A DNA stretch of 49,245 nucleotides from Anaerolineae bacterium (GCA_027494055.1 JAOSJO010000003.1:1-49245), one strand, 5' to 3'. Numbered from the stretch's first letter, positions 18,725 through 28,986 are shown. Made by a program: numbers and translations. Notes: a model not told the origin generated them from the letters alone.

Positions 18725-19179
18725 ATGGCGAAGACCAGGAGCCAGAGCGAGGGAAAGCGCACGGTGCGATACGGCGCGATCACCGCGACCGTGAAGCGCG
18801 CGACGGTGAACGACGACTTCCTGCGCGACCACCTGTACTTCACGCTCCAGGAGCAGGCGCCGGACGCGCCCGCCAGAGCGGACGCGCCCGCCAGAGCGGG
18901 CGGGACGCCCCGAACGACCTGTTGGAGCGCAAGCACATGGGCTTCGCGGTGTTCTGCTCGCGGCTGGTTGGCATCGATGGCGCGGGCTGGGCGCCGCCCG
19001 CGGAGACCGACCCGCCGGAGGCGATCCGGGCCACGTTCGAAGGCTGGCTGGCGCTCGACGCCGCGCTGGTCGAGGCGATCGCGCAGGCCATCCGCGACCT
19101 CAACCGCGCGCCCAACGCCGACCCGGCCTCGGTCGCGCCGGAGCGCCTGACGGCAGTGCAGCGCGCGGACCCAAACTGA
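18725..19179 (+). CDS. Tail assembly chaperone, gpG-like (frameshifted)
   Basis: The protein starts MAKTRSQSEGKRTVRYGAIT and includes TVKRATVNDDFLRDHLYFTL, then an APARADAPARA stretch encoded by a tandem repeat, and after a slip within that repeat DAPNDLLERKHMGFAVFCSR and TFEGWLALDAALVEAIAQAI, ending VQRADPN. It lies between the tube and tape-measure genes, where lambda-like phages encode gpG. At its stop codon is CCCAAAC in the right phase for a -1 shift into the next frame, the strongest support for this role. Confidence 0.7.
19170..19176 (+). promoter_or_regulatory. Programmed -1 ribosomal frameshift site CCCAAAC
   Basis: The heptamer sits as C-CCA-AAC in the zero frame (GAC CCA AAC), directly before TGA 19177-19179. 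Slipping back one base lets reading continue CTG AGC GCG ... into GTG GGC TGG, the frame of the next gene. This is the X-XXY-YYZ layout of tail-chaperone frameshifting in lambda-like phages. Confidence 0.75.
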
Positions 19180-19190
19180 GCGCGCGCCGC

Positions 19191-19478
19191 GTGGGCTGGC
19201 GGCGCGCCTTCCGGACGAAGAAGGTCATCCCCTTCACGGCGGAGGAGCCGCCGCCGCTGCGCGAGCCGGCGGACTGGGGCTTCCACTACCCGCCGGAGGA
19301 GGCCTGGATGTACTACTGGGCGTGGAAGGTGCACGGGCACCTGCCGCACGCCGGCGGGTGGGGCGACCAGGACGCGCAGCGCATCGAGGACCTGCTGCTG
19401 TGCGACTGGCTGGTCAACGTCGCCCGGCAACCCATTCCGGAGCATCTGCCGAAACCGACGGGGCTGACGGGGCTGTAA
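19191..19478 (+). CDS. Tail assembly chaperone second part, gpT-like, read by frameshift
   Basis: The 95-residue frame reads VGWRRAFRTKKVIPFTAEEP, EPADWGFHYPPEEAWMYYW and LLLCDWLVNVARQPIPEHL. It has no clear ribosome-binding site and is in the -1 frame relative to the upstream chaperone, entered through CCCAAAC at 19170-19176. It is most likely made mainly as a fusion (about 250 residues) at low level, chaperoning tape measure during tail assembly. A small independent product from GTG 19191 cannot be excluded. Confidence 0.65.
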   Translation: MGWRRAFRTKKVIPFTAEEPPPLREPADWGFHYPPEEAWMYYWAWKVHGHLPHAGGWGDQDAQRIEDLLLCDWLVNVARQPIPEHLPKPTGLTGL

Positions 19479-19481
19479 GGC

Positions 19482-22006
19482 ATGGCGGAGACGATACGCA
19501 CGCTGCTCGAGATCGGCTTCAACCGGCGCGCCGCCAGCGACGCGGAGAAGGGCATCGCGTCCGTCGACGACCGGATCCAGGCGCTGCGCGCGGACCTGCA
19601 CGCCATGGCGCGCGCGGCCAAGGAGAGCGACCTCGAGCTGCGCGGGGCGTTCGCCGGCGGCCTGACCGGGCGCCTGGGCGCGACCGACCAGAACGCGCGC
19701 CGCGCGGCGCAGGGCGTCCAGGAACTGCGCGCGTCCCTGCTGGAGGCCGACGACGCGGCGGAGCAGCTGGGCGACGCGCTCGACGCGGCGGGCCGGGCGT
19801 CGCAGCGCGTCGGCGCGGCCACCTCCGCCGTGCGGCCCACGTCCTTCACCGCCCTGGGCGGGCTGGCGGGCGGGCTGGGGGTGCAGCCGGCGCAGGAAGC
19901 GCTGTTCCTGTCCGCCGACATCCTCGACGCGCGCGAGGCGCTCGCGGACCTGTCCCCGGAGATCGCGCGGCTCGGCGAGCGGGCCAACACTGCCGTGCCT
20001 GCGCTGGCAAAGATGGGCGAGGGCGTCGGCAGCCTGCTGGGCATCGCGCCGGGGCTGGCCTCCGTCGGGCTGCTCGCCGGGGGCGCGGTGCTGGCCGTGG
20101 CCGGCCTGGCGCTCGTGATGGGCGACTGGCAGCGGCGCATCGAGGAGGCGCGCGCCAAAACGCAGGCGTGGGCGAACGCGATCCGCGAGGTGGCCGAGAA
20201 CCTCCCCACGCTCACCGGCGAGGGCCTTCGGGAAATCGAGGCGGCCGCCGAGCGCAACGCCGAGATCCAGCGCTTCATCATCGAGCAGAACACCGCCGAG
20301 TTCAAGCGCATCACGCAGGAAGGCCCTCGACCGGCGGGAGGCGCTCGAAGGCCGGGACTTCGGCTTCGACTTCAGCGACTGGGAGGATCTGGAGCGCATC
20401 CTGCAGACCGTCCAGTTCTATACCGGCCTCGCCACGGAAGACGCCACCCGGCTCGGCACGCTGCTCGACGAAATCCGCGACGCGCAGGCGGCGCTCGACG
20501 AATCGGAGCAGGCGCTGGCGCTGTACCACAGCGAGATCGGCAACAGCGCCATCATCGCCAACGAGGCGGCGGAGGCGGAGCGCCAGCTCATGGAAGAGCG
20601 CCGGCAGGCGGCGCTCGACGCGGTCGACGCCGCGCGCGCCGAGGCGCAGGAGCGCGCGCGCCTCTACGGCCTGATGCGCACCGGCTCCGGTCGCGTCGGT
20701 CCAGGGCCAGATCGACGCGGCCAACGACCTGATCCGCGCCTACCGCGAGCAGATCCCGGCGCTGCAGGAACTGGCGTACCAGGAGGGCCTCAGCGACGAG
20801 GCGCGCGCCGAGGTCGTCGCGCGCATCCGGCTGCTGAACGAGGAACTCGACGACGAGATCGCGCGCCGCGACGAGCTGGTGAACGTGGTCCTGCCCGTGG
20901 TCGCGGCGCTGGAGGCGGAGACGAAAGCGCGCCGAAGCCAACCGGCAGGCGCTCGAAGCGAGCCTGCAGGCCAAGCGCGCGGAGTACGACGCCGAGCGCG
21001 CGCGCGGGCGAGCGCGGTCGAGGCGTTCATCCAGTACAACCGCACGCTGGAACAGATCAGCCAGCGCGCCGCCGACGCCGAGGCGCGCCTGGCGGCCAAC
21101 GTCGCCGAGGCGGGCGCCAGGCGCGCGCCGGCCTGACCAAAGCGCTGACCGAGTCCCACAGCCGCGAGCGGACGGCGATCCTGAAGCAGACCGAGGACTA
21201 TCTGCGCAAGGAGGCGCAGCTACTGCGCCGCGCGCAGCGCGAGGCGCTCGACCGCGCCGAGGACCACGAGGCGGCGCTGCAGAGCGCGGCGGAGCGCAAC
21301 GACGTGCTGGCGTTCGTGGACGAGCAGCGGCGCTTCACGCGCGAGGAGCGGCAGCGGGCGCGCGCCGACCAGGAGGCGGCGCGCGAGCGCAAGGCGGAGC
21401 TGGACGCCAACCTGAAGCGCATCCGCGAGGAGGAGGCGGCCAAGCGCGAGGAGTTGGAGGCGCAGTTCCGGCTGGAGCAGGCCGAGCGCCGCCGGCAGGC
21501 GCAGCAGCAGTTGCAGGACCTGCGCGACCAGGCGGCGGCGGAGCGCCAGCAGGCGTTCGTCGCCTTCGCGCAGCGCCTGGCCGACCTCAACGCGAACCTG
21601 CTGGGCGAGAGGCGCTGCGCGACCTGTACTACCGCCAGATGGAGACCGACCTGGGCACGTTCCTGACGAACTACAGCGGCCAGTTCAAGGCGTTCCTGAG
21701 CGGCCTGTACCCAACGGCGGGGACGAAGACGCTGCAGGCGCCCACCACGACGCTGGGCGACCGCCAGAACCTGGCCGCGCTCGCCAGCGCGCAGGCGCTG
21801 CGCAGCCAGATGACGGCTTACGATCCCCGCACCCTGGCCCCGCAGCGGCGACCTTCAACCTGCCGGTGACGATCCAGAACCTGCAGGTGGGCGAGATCAC
21901 CACGCCGGCGCAGGCGAAGCAGATCGCCACGGCGCAGGCGACGGCCATCGGCAACGAGATCGTGCGCCGGCTCGCGACCGGGAGCTATGTAAGGGTGCCG
22001 TACTGA
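19482..22006 (+). CDS. Tape measure protein (several frameshifts)
   Basis: A long helical protein of about 840 residues sets tail length. It starts MAETIRTLLEIGFNRRAASD, has a hydrophobic segment VGLLAGGAVLAVAGLALVM at about 200 residues, then extended coiled coil (EARAKTQAWANAIREVAENL; RTAILKQTEDYLRKEAQLLR; DQAAAERQQAFVAFAQRLAD). Frame slips near 20330, 20700, 20930, 21115, 21612 and 21840 break it into pieces. The C-terminus is RRLATGSYVRVPY, TGA 22004-22006, overlapping the next ATG by one base. The place after the tail chaperones and the repetitive coiled coil make this call secure; the exact length depends on correcting the slips. Confidence 0.82.
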
Positions 22007-22441
22007 TGGGCTACAAGGTGCGCATCGGAACCTGGGACACGGGCGACATGACGGACGCCTACCTGATCCGCGCGCTGCCGCTGGCCCCCGACCAGCCGGC
22101 GGACAAGCCGTGGACCGACCCGGTCCCCGACGGCTCGTTCTACCGCCCCTTCGCGCGCCTGCTGACGAGCGGCGACGCGCAGCGCCACCCCGACGGGTAC
22201 GGGTCCGGGCAGTGGACGTTCGGCTACTGGACGTGGGGCATGTTCGGCTACTGGCTCAACGACCTCTTCGGCGGCGCGTACAGCGTCGCCGCCACCATCG
22301 AGACGCGGCGCATGGACACGGGCGCCTTCGACGTGTTCCACGTCACGCTGCAGCTGCCCGACCCCCGGCGAGCTGACACGCGCGCCCGGCGGGTTCCTCG
22401 ACGTCCCGATGGGCATCGCCCAGGGCACGGAGGCGCCGTGA
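22006..22441 (+). CDS. Distal-tail-like hypothetical protein (frameshifted)
   Basis: It starts MGYKVRIGTWDTGDMTDAYL and contains RPFARLLTSGDAQRHPDGYG, then WTFGYWTWGMFGYWLNDLFG and VAATIETRRMDTGAFDVFHV. A slip near 22365 leads to the end APGGFLDVPMGIAQGTEAP. About 145 residues. The aromatic core with SGQWTFGYW is typical of small phage tail proteins after the tape measure, but no named family is claimed. Confidence 0.5.
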
Positions 22442-22581
22442 TATCTGGCGGTCTGGCAGGGTTACAGCGGATTTGCCGGCGCCTGTGGTCTCACCTGCGC
22501 GCACTCTGGGGCCGGCTGCGGCGCGGGGGCGATGCGGAAGACCGCAGTTACGAAGACAACGTGTACTGGAGGCGCGACTGA
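22438..22581 (+). CDS. Small basic hypothetical protein (47 aa)
   Basis: GTG overlaps the previous stop (GTGA) and the frame ends in TGA overlapping the next ATG. The sequence VISGGLAGLQRICRRLWSHL followed by RRGGDAEDRSYEDNVYWRRD is basic with an amphipathic first half. It may be a short tail accessory or membrane-active peptide; no family is recognised. Confidence 0.4.
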   Translation: MISGGLAGLQRICRRLWSHLRALWGRLRRGGDAEDRSYEDNVYWRRD

Positions 22582-24534
22582 TGTCCGGCGCGCTCAGCCC
22601 CGCCGAGCTGGCGATCCTGCGCCGCACGCCGCACACGGTGCGGCGGTACCTCTCCGTCGTGCCGCCCACCGTGGTGTACACCGCGCAGATCGACCAGGCC
22701 GCCTTCACCTACCCCCTGGCGCAGCTCAGCTTCGACAACGGCGCCGGGACGCTGGCCGACGTGCAGCCGGGCATGACGGTGTGGGTCGGGACCACACCCG
22801 GCGCGCAACGACGTGTTCGTGGGCCGCGTGCGCAAGCCGCCGGCGGCGGGCGTGCTCTACGTCAACGAGACCAGCCGGGGCGACACCGGCTACCCCACCG
22901 CGCAGCAGAAGGCCTTCGCCGACAACCAGCACGTCACGGTTCTGGCCACGTTCGACCTGTGGTACGCCTTCCCGCGCATCGTCGAGGCCGGCCCCGACAA
23001 CTGGGTGTTCTACAAGGACTACGACGCGGCCTTCGTCCCCGGCGCGTCGGGCCAGGGCGCGCAGCCGCCGCCGGTGGCCAACATCGGCCCCTTCCGCCCC
23101 GGCTTCGCCGACCCCGACACAGGCGTGCGCGTGCTGGACTTCAACAGCAGCGCCAGCTTCGCGGTCGCGCCCGGCGCGAGCGTCGCGAGCCGGCTGTGGG
23201 ACTTCGCCGACGGGACGCCGGACAGCAGCGTGGAGATCAACCCGGAGGGCGTCGCATTCCCCGACGACGCCGCCTTCCGCTGGGTGACGTGCCAGGTGAC
23301 CGACACGAACGGCAAGACGCACGCCGCGCGCGCCGGCGTGTGGACGCACTCGGACGCCCACCCGCCGCTGCGCGTGGTCGGCGTGGAGGGCGACACGCGC
23401 GACCGCACCGGGCGGCGCATGAGCGTCGCGCTGCACCCGGCGGACGCCGCCGCGCTGCACCCCGGCGCGCTCGTGTGCTACTGGGAGGACGTGGCCTTCG
23501 GCGGACAGGCGCTGCCCGCCGCGTCGACCGTCTTCGTGGGCTGGGTGGTGCGCCACCGCGCGCGCATCACGCCCAGTGGCGCCGAGATCGTGCTCGACCT
23601 CGAGGGGCCGGGCCACCTGCTGCAGCGCACCGCCGCGGTGACGCAGCGCGTCGAGGCCGCCGCCAGCCCCGCCGACTGGACGCAGGTCACGCCGAACCTG
23701 TGCCACCACGACGGCGTGGCCTGGTACCTGCTGCACTGGCACTGCCCGGCGCTGCTGGAGCTGTTCGACTTCCACTGGTCGGGCGCCACGACCGCGTACC
23801 GCCGGCAGGCCTTCGCGCTGCCGATGAAGCGCCTGGGCGCGCAGCTCGACGACGTGTGCGCGCGCATCGCCGCCAACTTCGGCGCCGACTCCGCCGGCGC
23901 GCTGTGGCTGCGGCAGAACCCGCTGCTGATGCGCAACGTCGACCGCGCCGTCGTGGCCACGCGCATGGCGCTCGACGCCGGCGACTGGCTGGAGGTGGAG
24001 GGCGTCGAGGGCGAGCACCGGCGGCGCGTGCACTCGGTGTTCGCCACCGGCTTCTACTGGGACGGCGCGCACCACACCGCGCTGCAGAGCCTGGCGCCGG
24101 GCCGGGCGCAGGGGCAGGGCGCGGACGCGGGGCAGCTCGAGGGCATGACGGTGACCGGGCCGGTGGAGCTGAACCGCTGGGCGGGGCACGAGTACGCGCG
24201 GCTCAACAACCCCTACCCCAACATCACGCTCAAGCTCCGTCCCTACGACGTGTTCGAGCCGGCGCACATGGAGTGGGTCAGCCTGACCGTGCCGGCGGAC
24301 CGCGACCCGCTCGGCGTGGGCTTCGCCGCGAAGCGCTGTCTGCCCCACGGGGTGAGCGTGGCGCACGACCGTCCCCGGCGGGCTGAAGGACGTCACGCTG
24401 CGCCTGGAGGGGGAGACGTTCGGCACGGCGGGGGGAGACGATCGTGCCGCCGGAGGAGGGGACGCCGGTCGAGACCCCGGTCGTCGTCACCTTCCCGCCG
24501 CCGCCGGCGGCGCGGCCGGGGCGCCCGGCCTGAT
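22581..24534 (+). CDS. Tail tip / baseplate-like protein with PKD-like domain (frameshifted)
   Basis: It starts MSGALSPAELAILRRTPHTV. The N-terminal part (TAQIDQAAFTYPLAQLSFD, DVQPGMTVWVGTTPGA) resembles tail-tip minor proteins. After a slip near 22803 come VFVGRVRKPPAAGVLYVNE, a PKD-like segment ASRLWDFADGTPDSSVE ... VTCQVTDTNGKTH, and a long beta domain (LHPGALVCYWEDVAFGG; VVRHRARITPSGAEIVLDLE; PCHH-type CHHDGVAWYLLHWHC). After a slip near 24370 it ends PPPPAARPGRPA with TGA 24532-24534, overlapping the next ATG. About 650 residues. Tail tip or central fibre role is inferred from order. Confidence 0.55.
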
Positions 24535-25705
24535 GTGGCCGGCGAAGATCGTGGCGCTGATGGACAACGGCCACGTCGCGCGCGCGACCGGCCTGGCGCA
24601 CGGCGTCACGCCGGTGTGGGAGGACGTGACGGGCGCGATGACGGGGACGTGCACGCTCGACGACCCTTCGATACTGGGCACGTTCGCGCACGACAAGTTC
24701 AGTCCCGAAAAGTACCACCTCTCCAACAGCGACGGCCTGTGGGAAGTGCCTGACATGTGGGCAGCCACGCCCGCGCCGGCGCTGGTCAACGGCGCCGACG
24801 CCTGGAAGAACCTGGTCAGGCTCGACGGCTACATCGGGCGCGAAGGGTACCTGTGCGGCTGCAAGATCAACGGCCAGTTCGTCTACTCGTTCGACAACGG
24901 CGCGACCTACGGCACGTTCAGCTTCTTCGACGCCGCCGTGGACTATTTCAACGTCGCCCACCCCGAGTACACGGTCGTCAGCGTGCGCGTGCGCGACTTC
25001 ACCATCATCCAGGCGGGGATGAGCGACCCGAACCAGATCGGTCTCTATGCGACCGTGCACGTGGGTCTGGATCTGGCGCAGCCCAACCAGCACCAGCTGT
25101 GGCGCTCGACCGACGGCGGGGCGTCCTGGAATTTCGTAAAAGTGATCAAGATCACCGCTGCCAACCACTGGCATACGGTCGGGGCGCCCGTCTTCCTGGC
25201 CGACGGCAGCCCCAACACCGATGGCAAGGTGCTGTGGGTTTCCTGTGTGGCGCTGGGCACGAACCACTACAGCATCAACGGCTACACGACGTTCACGGAA
25301 CGCCCGTTCAACGTGCCGGACCCCTACCACAACGTCAGGTCGTTCGGCAACGCGCACAAGCACACCGGCTACACGCAGGACCCGCGCCAGATGGCCGTCC
25401 TCGGCTACAACGATTTCGACAGCCGCAACCGCGTCGTGATGGTCACCGAGGACGACGGGCTGAGCTGGCGCGCCGTCCGCAGCCTCAGCATCCCGAACCG
25501 CATCTACTTCATCAACGGCTACCCGTACCACCGCAACTGGTTGATTTGGGGTGGAGAGAACAGGCTGTTGGAAGTAAGTGATGATTATGGCGCGACCCGG
25601 GTGGACTTCTGGGCCGACCTGCACACCGTGACCGGCAGCGACCACTGCCTCCTGGCGGCGGCGGACATCTCCGACCTGGGCTGGCTGTTCGGGCAGGGGG
25701 CGTAG
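24533..25705 (+). CDS. BNR/Asp-box beta-propeller tail protein (390 aa)
   Basis: This intact frame has Asp-box motifs (S/T-x-D-x-G-x-S/T-W): WRSTDGGASWNF, VTEDDGLSWRAVRSL, and SFDNGATYGTF in degenerate form, plus blade-like repeats around EVSDDYGATRVDFWADLHT. Such propellers occur in phage receptor-binding proteins and in sialidase-like enzymes. No catalytic arginine triad can be seen with confidence, so binding is more likely than hydrolysis. It starts in a TGATG overlap with the tail-tip gene. Confidence 0.6.
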   Translation: MWPAKIVALMDNGHVARATGLAHGVTPVWEDVTGAMTGTCTLDDPSILGTFAHDKFSPEKYHLSNSDGLWEVPDMWAATPAPALVNGADAWKNLVRLDGYIGREGYLCGCKINGQFVYSFDNGATYGTFSFFDAAVDYFNVAHPEYTVVSVRVRDFTIIQAGMSDPNQIGLYATVHVGLDLAQPNQHQLWRSTDGGASWNFVKVIKITAANHWHTVGAPVFLADGSPNTDGKVLWVSCVALGTNHYSINGYTTFTERPFNVPDPYHNVRSFGNAHKHTGYTQDPRQMAVLGYNDFDSRNRVVMVTEDDGLSWRAVRSLSIPNRIYFINGYPYHRNWLIWGGENRLLEVSDDYGATRVDFWADLHTVTGSDHCLLAAADISDLGWLFGQGA

Positions 25706-25706
25706 C

Positions 25707-27233
25707 GTGGGCCTGGACGAGTGGCACTTCCAGCAGTACGCGCGCCAGCAGGCGGCGCGCGCGGCGGCGGTCGGCGAGACCGAGGGCGCGCTCTTCTTCG
25801 TCGGCGACGCCGCGGGAACCGTCCACGTGCCGGCGGGCCGCCAGGCGCAGCCGGGCGAGGTGTACGTGAAGCGCATGGTGGGCGGCAACCTGGAGGTGAC
25901 GAGCGTGCTCAACCCGTTCAACGTCGCGCTCGTCCCCGGCGCGCCGGTGATCGTGGGGCGCGCGCCCAACTCGAACCAGTACGTAATCCTGCGCGCCGCG
26001 GTGCAGGCCGGCGCGGCGACCTTCGGCGGCGGCGCGTCGGCGGGGGTGGGGCCGCACGCCGCGCAGCACGCCTGGGGCGGCGGCGACACGCCGCCGGTGG
26101 ACCTGCGCCAGCTCACCGCGTGGGCGCTGGCGCCGCAGGAACCGCCCGACATGACGGTGCGCGTGCTGGGCGGGCTGTATCAGGATGGGGACCGCCTGCG
26201 CTGGCAGGCGGAGACGGCCACGGCGGACCTGAGCGGCTACTGCCCGGCCACGCCAGGGAATGCCCTCTGGCTCGCGGTGCTCTTCGACCCGGCGACGGCG
26301 GCGCTGGCGTACCTGGCCGGCGCGGCGTTCGAAGCCGGGAGCGCGGTGGAGGCCGGCCTGGCGGCCATCGACGTGGCGGCGCTGCCGGCGGGCGCGCGCG
26401 TGCTCGGCCTGGTGCACCTCGCCCACGGGCAGGCGGCGGTCGACTGGCCGCACCTGCGCCCGCGCCCGTGGCCGGGCCTGGTGGCCGGCGTGGCCGACGC
26501 CGGCGCGGTGGCGTACACGCCGGCGGAGGACACCGACTGGGACGGGGACGCCGACCCCGGCAACGTCGACGCCGCCCTGGACCAGCTCGCCGCGCGGGTC
26601 GACGACATCGAGACCGCCGGCGCGCCCACCGACGCCAGCGCGGTGACGTATGCGCCGGCGGACGACGCCGACTGGGATGGGGACGCGGACCCCGGCAACG
26701 TGGACGATGCCCTGGATCAACTGGCCGCGCGGGTCGACGACATCGAGACCGCCGGCGCGCCCACCGACGCCAGCGCGGTGACCTACACGCCGGCGCAGGA
26801 CACGGATTGGGACGGCGACGCGGATCCCGGCAACGCCGACGCCGCGCTCGACCAGCTCGCGGCGCGCGTGGACGACCTGGAGGCGACGGCGCACACGGTC
26901 TACTGGTCCTTCGAGGGCGAACTGGCCGAGGGCGCCAGCCCGCTGCGCCTGTACAACCGGTCCGGCGTGGCGCGCACGATCGCGGAGGTGTTCCTGGCCG
27001 TCCACACCGCGCCGGCGGGCGCGGCGGTGATCGTGGACGTGCACAAGGACGGGACCACGATCTTCACCAACCAGTCCAACCGCCCGCAGATCGCCGCCGG
27101 CAACGACACGGGCGCGAGCGCGGCCATCGACGACCCGGCGTGGCCGGCAGGGGCGTACCTGACGGCGGAGATCGACCAGGTGGGCGCGTCGACGCCGGGC
27201 AGCGACCTGGTCGTGCACGTGACGTACATCTAG
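25707..27233 (+). CDS. Phage tail fibre-like protein with three 41-residue repeats (508 aa)
   Basis: The intact frame starts at GTG 25707. The N-terminal part (RMVGGNLEVTSVLNPFNVAL, RAPNSNQYVILRAAVQAGA) is a likely virion attachment domain; then QHAWGGGDTPPVDLRQLTAW. Near the C-terminus are three near-identical units (DTDWDGDADPGNVDAALDQL, AARVDDIETAG), the trimeric-coil type of unit used in tail fibres. It ends in a beta domain (VYWSFEGELAEGASPLRLYN ... VGASTPGSDLVVHVTYI). Probably a side or tip fibre. Confidence 0.55.
   Translation: MGLDEWHFQQYARQQAARAAAVGETEGALFFVGDAAGTVHVPAGRQAQPGEVYVKRMVGGNLEVTSVLNPFNVALVPGAPVIVGRAPNSNQYVILRAAVQAGAATFGGGASAGVGPHAAQHAWGGGDTPPVDLRQLTAWALAPQEPPDMTVRVLGGLYQDGDRLRWQAETATADLSGYCPATPGNALWLAVLFDPATAALAYLAGAAFEAGSAVEAGLAAIDVAALPAGARVLGLVHLAHGQAAVDWPHLRPRPWPGLVAGVADAGAVAYTPAEDTDWDGDADPGNVDAALDQLAARVDDIETAGAPTDASAVTYAPADDADWDGDADPGNVDDALDQLAARVDDIETAGAPTDASAVTYTPAQDTDWDGDADPGNADAALDQLAARVDDLEATAHTVYWSFEGELAEGASPLRLYNRSGVARTIAEVFLAVHTAPAGAAVIVDVHKDGTTIFTNQSNRPQIAAGNDTGASAAIDDPAWPAGAYLTAEIDQVGASTPGSDLVVHVTYI
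26510..26878 (+). repeat. Three tandem in-frame repeats of about 123 bp within the fibre gene
   Basis: Each unit encodes a block like V-x-YTPAEDTDWDGDADPG then NVDAALDQLAARVDDIETAG. The copies differ at a few bases. Such units in fibre proteins form coiled-coil rods and change number by recombination. Confidence 0.75.
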
Positions 27234-27243
27234 GAGCGCAAAC

Positions 27244-28270
27244 ATGGCAAGGCAGATCACCTGCGGTTTCGAGATCCCGAACCACGCCGACCCGTTCACG
27301 ACGCTGGTCAACAATCCGACCCTGCTCTGGTCCACGGCGGCGCGCTCGGGAACGTACGCGCTCAACGTGCGCGGCGTCAACGCGGCGAACTGGGTCCAGG
27401 CCGGCATCGTGGGCCTGCCCACGGAGATCTTCGCGCGCGTGGCCTTCCGGTCGGGCGGCGCGAGCATCCAGAACAACAAGGGCTTCATCCGGATCGGCAC
27501 CGACGTGTCCGCCAACTGGATCCTGGTTTCGTACACGACCGCCGGCCAGCCCTTCCGGCTGAGCGTCGCCGGCACGGAGCGCATCGTCGGGACCACGGCC
27601 CTCATGGCGCCGACGACCTGGTTCCTGATCGAGGTGCACGCGGTGCTCAGCGACACCGGGCTGGTCGCGCTGCGCATCGACGGCGTGGACGAGGGGGTCC
27701 TGGGCCGGCGATACCCGACCGGGTGCGGACAGCGGGGTCACGTTCATCGGCCTGGGGCACAGCATCCCCAGCTCGGGCTGGGAGAACCTGTACGACGACG
27801 TCGCGGTCAACGACACGTCGGGCGCCGAGGACGACGGCTGGTGCGGCGAGGGCCGGATCGTGGCCTTCCGCCCGGACGCGGCCGGCGACAGCGCGCAGTG
27901 GACGCCCAACGCCGGCGCCAACTGGGAGGCGGTCGACGAGGTCACGCCCGACGGCGACACGACCTACGTGGCGTCGGACACGGTCGACGCGGTCGACCTG
28001 TACAACCTGGCCGCGCCATCGCTGCCCGGCAACGCCGTCATCCGGCGCGTGTGGGCCAGCGCCGTGGCGCGGAAGGCGAACGCCGAGGACCCGGACCAGA
28101 TCCAGGTCGGGCTGAAGTCGGGCGCGACGGCGGCCTGGTCGGGCGACCACGCGCTGGGCACGACGTACGCGCTCTACAGCACGCCGGCGCACACCGTCGA
28201 CCCCGACGACGGCCAGCCGTGGACGCCGGCGGACCTGGATGGGCTGCAGGCGGGGGTGAAGGCATCGTAG
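27244..28270 (+). CDS. Phage structural protein, jelly-roll/LamG-like (frameshifted)
   Basis: It begins MARQITCGFEIPNHADPFTT and contains WVQAGIVGLPTEIFARVAFR, FIRIGTDVSANWILVSYTT, then after a slip near 27715 VTFIGLGHSIPSSGWENLYD and DVAVNDTSGAEDDGWCGEGR. The IEVHAVLSDTGLVALRIDG strand resembles concanavalin/LamG folds. It ends WTPADLDGLQAGVKAS. About 340 residues. It lies among fibre genes and probably contributes to the tail tip or an adhesin. Confidence 0.5.
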
Positions 28271-28271
28271 C

Positions 28272-28514
28272 ATGGGCGAGCGGCGGGCCACAGCAGCCAT
28301 TGCACAGGCGGAGCACGCCTTCACGCCGGCGCGGCAGGCGACGGCGGTCGTCGCGCAGGTCGAGCACGCCTTCGCGCCCGCGCGCCAGGCGACGGCGGTG
28401 GTGGTGCAGCTGGGTGCAGCCTGCTGCCGGCGCAGCGGCGCGCGACGGCAGTGATCGCGCAGGTCGAGTGGGTCGGCCGCGGCGGGGCGGCGCTTCGGGC
28501 CGGCGGTGCAGTGA
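28272..28514 (+). CDS. Small protein made of 17-residue repeats (frameshifted)
   Basis: The frame reads MGERRATAAIAQAEHAFTPA, then RQATAVVAQVEHAFAPA and RQATAVVVQLGAA. After a slip near 28415 it continues RRATAVIAQVEW and ends GGAALRAGGAV at TGA 28512-28514, about 80 residues, 4 repeats of the unit R-[RQ]-A-T-A-[VA]-[VI]-A-Q-x-E-H-A-F-x-P-A. Amphipathic beta or helical rod structure is likely. No family is recognised. It lies between fibre and XhlA-like genes. Confidence 0.5.
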
Positions 28515-28568
28515 GCCGGGTGGGGGAAGGGACGGCGCGAAACACAAGCGAAGCGGGAGTGCAGCAGC

Positions 28569-28986
28569 ATGGCAGACGAACGTCACGACACACACGACAT
28601 CGAGATCGCCGGCAACACCGGACCGGGGAGCGCCACCGGCGGCGGGCAGGTGCGCGCGGAGAACGTCGCCGGCAGGGACGTGAACCTGTCGCTGGACGAC
28701 ATGGGCGCGCTGTACCGCTTCGTCGCCGGCGAATTGCTGAGTATCCGCGAGTCGCTGGCGCGCACCGAGACGGTGTTGCGCGACCACTCCGACCAGCTCA
28801 AGGCGTGGATGGGCAACGGCGAGCCGGGCCTGGGCGAGACCATGCGCAGCATGGATGGGAGACTGAGACAGGTCGAGACGGCAGTGCGCCGGCTCGGGTG
28901 GCGTGTGTGGCTGGCGCTCGGCAGGGGTGGCCGTGGCGGTTCTGCTGCTGATCGCGCATGTCGTCTATTCGGCGGGGGTGATCTGA
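28569..28986 (+). CDS. XhlA-like coiled-coil membrane protein (frameshifted)
   Basis: MADERHDTHDIEIAGNTGPG leads into GGGQVRAENVAGRDVNLSLD, a coiled coil (ESLARTETVLRDHSDQLKAW; MRSMDGRLRQVETAVRRLG) and, after a slip near 28915, a C-terminal membrane segment AGVAVAVLLLIAHVVYSAGV. A short soluble coil with a terminal TM resembles XhlA-type hemolysin/holin-associated proteins next to phage lysis genes. About 138 residues. Confidence 0.5.

Noticed and set aside
24278..27677. Two long minus-strand frames opposite tail fibre genes
   Set aside because: They mirror codon periodicity of the + genes (Asp-box and tandem repeats) and contain no recognisable domain.
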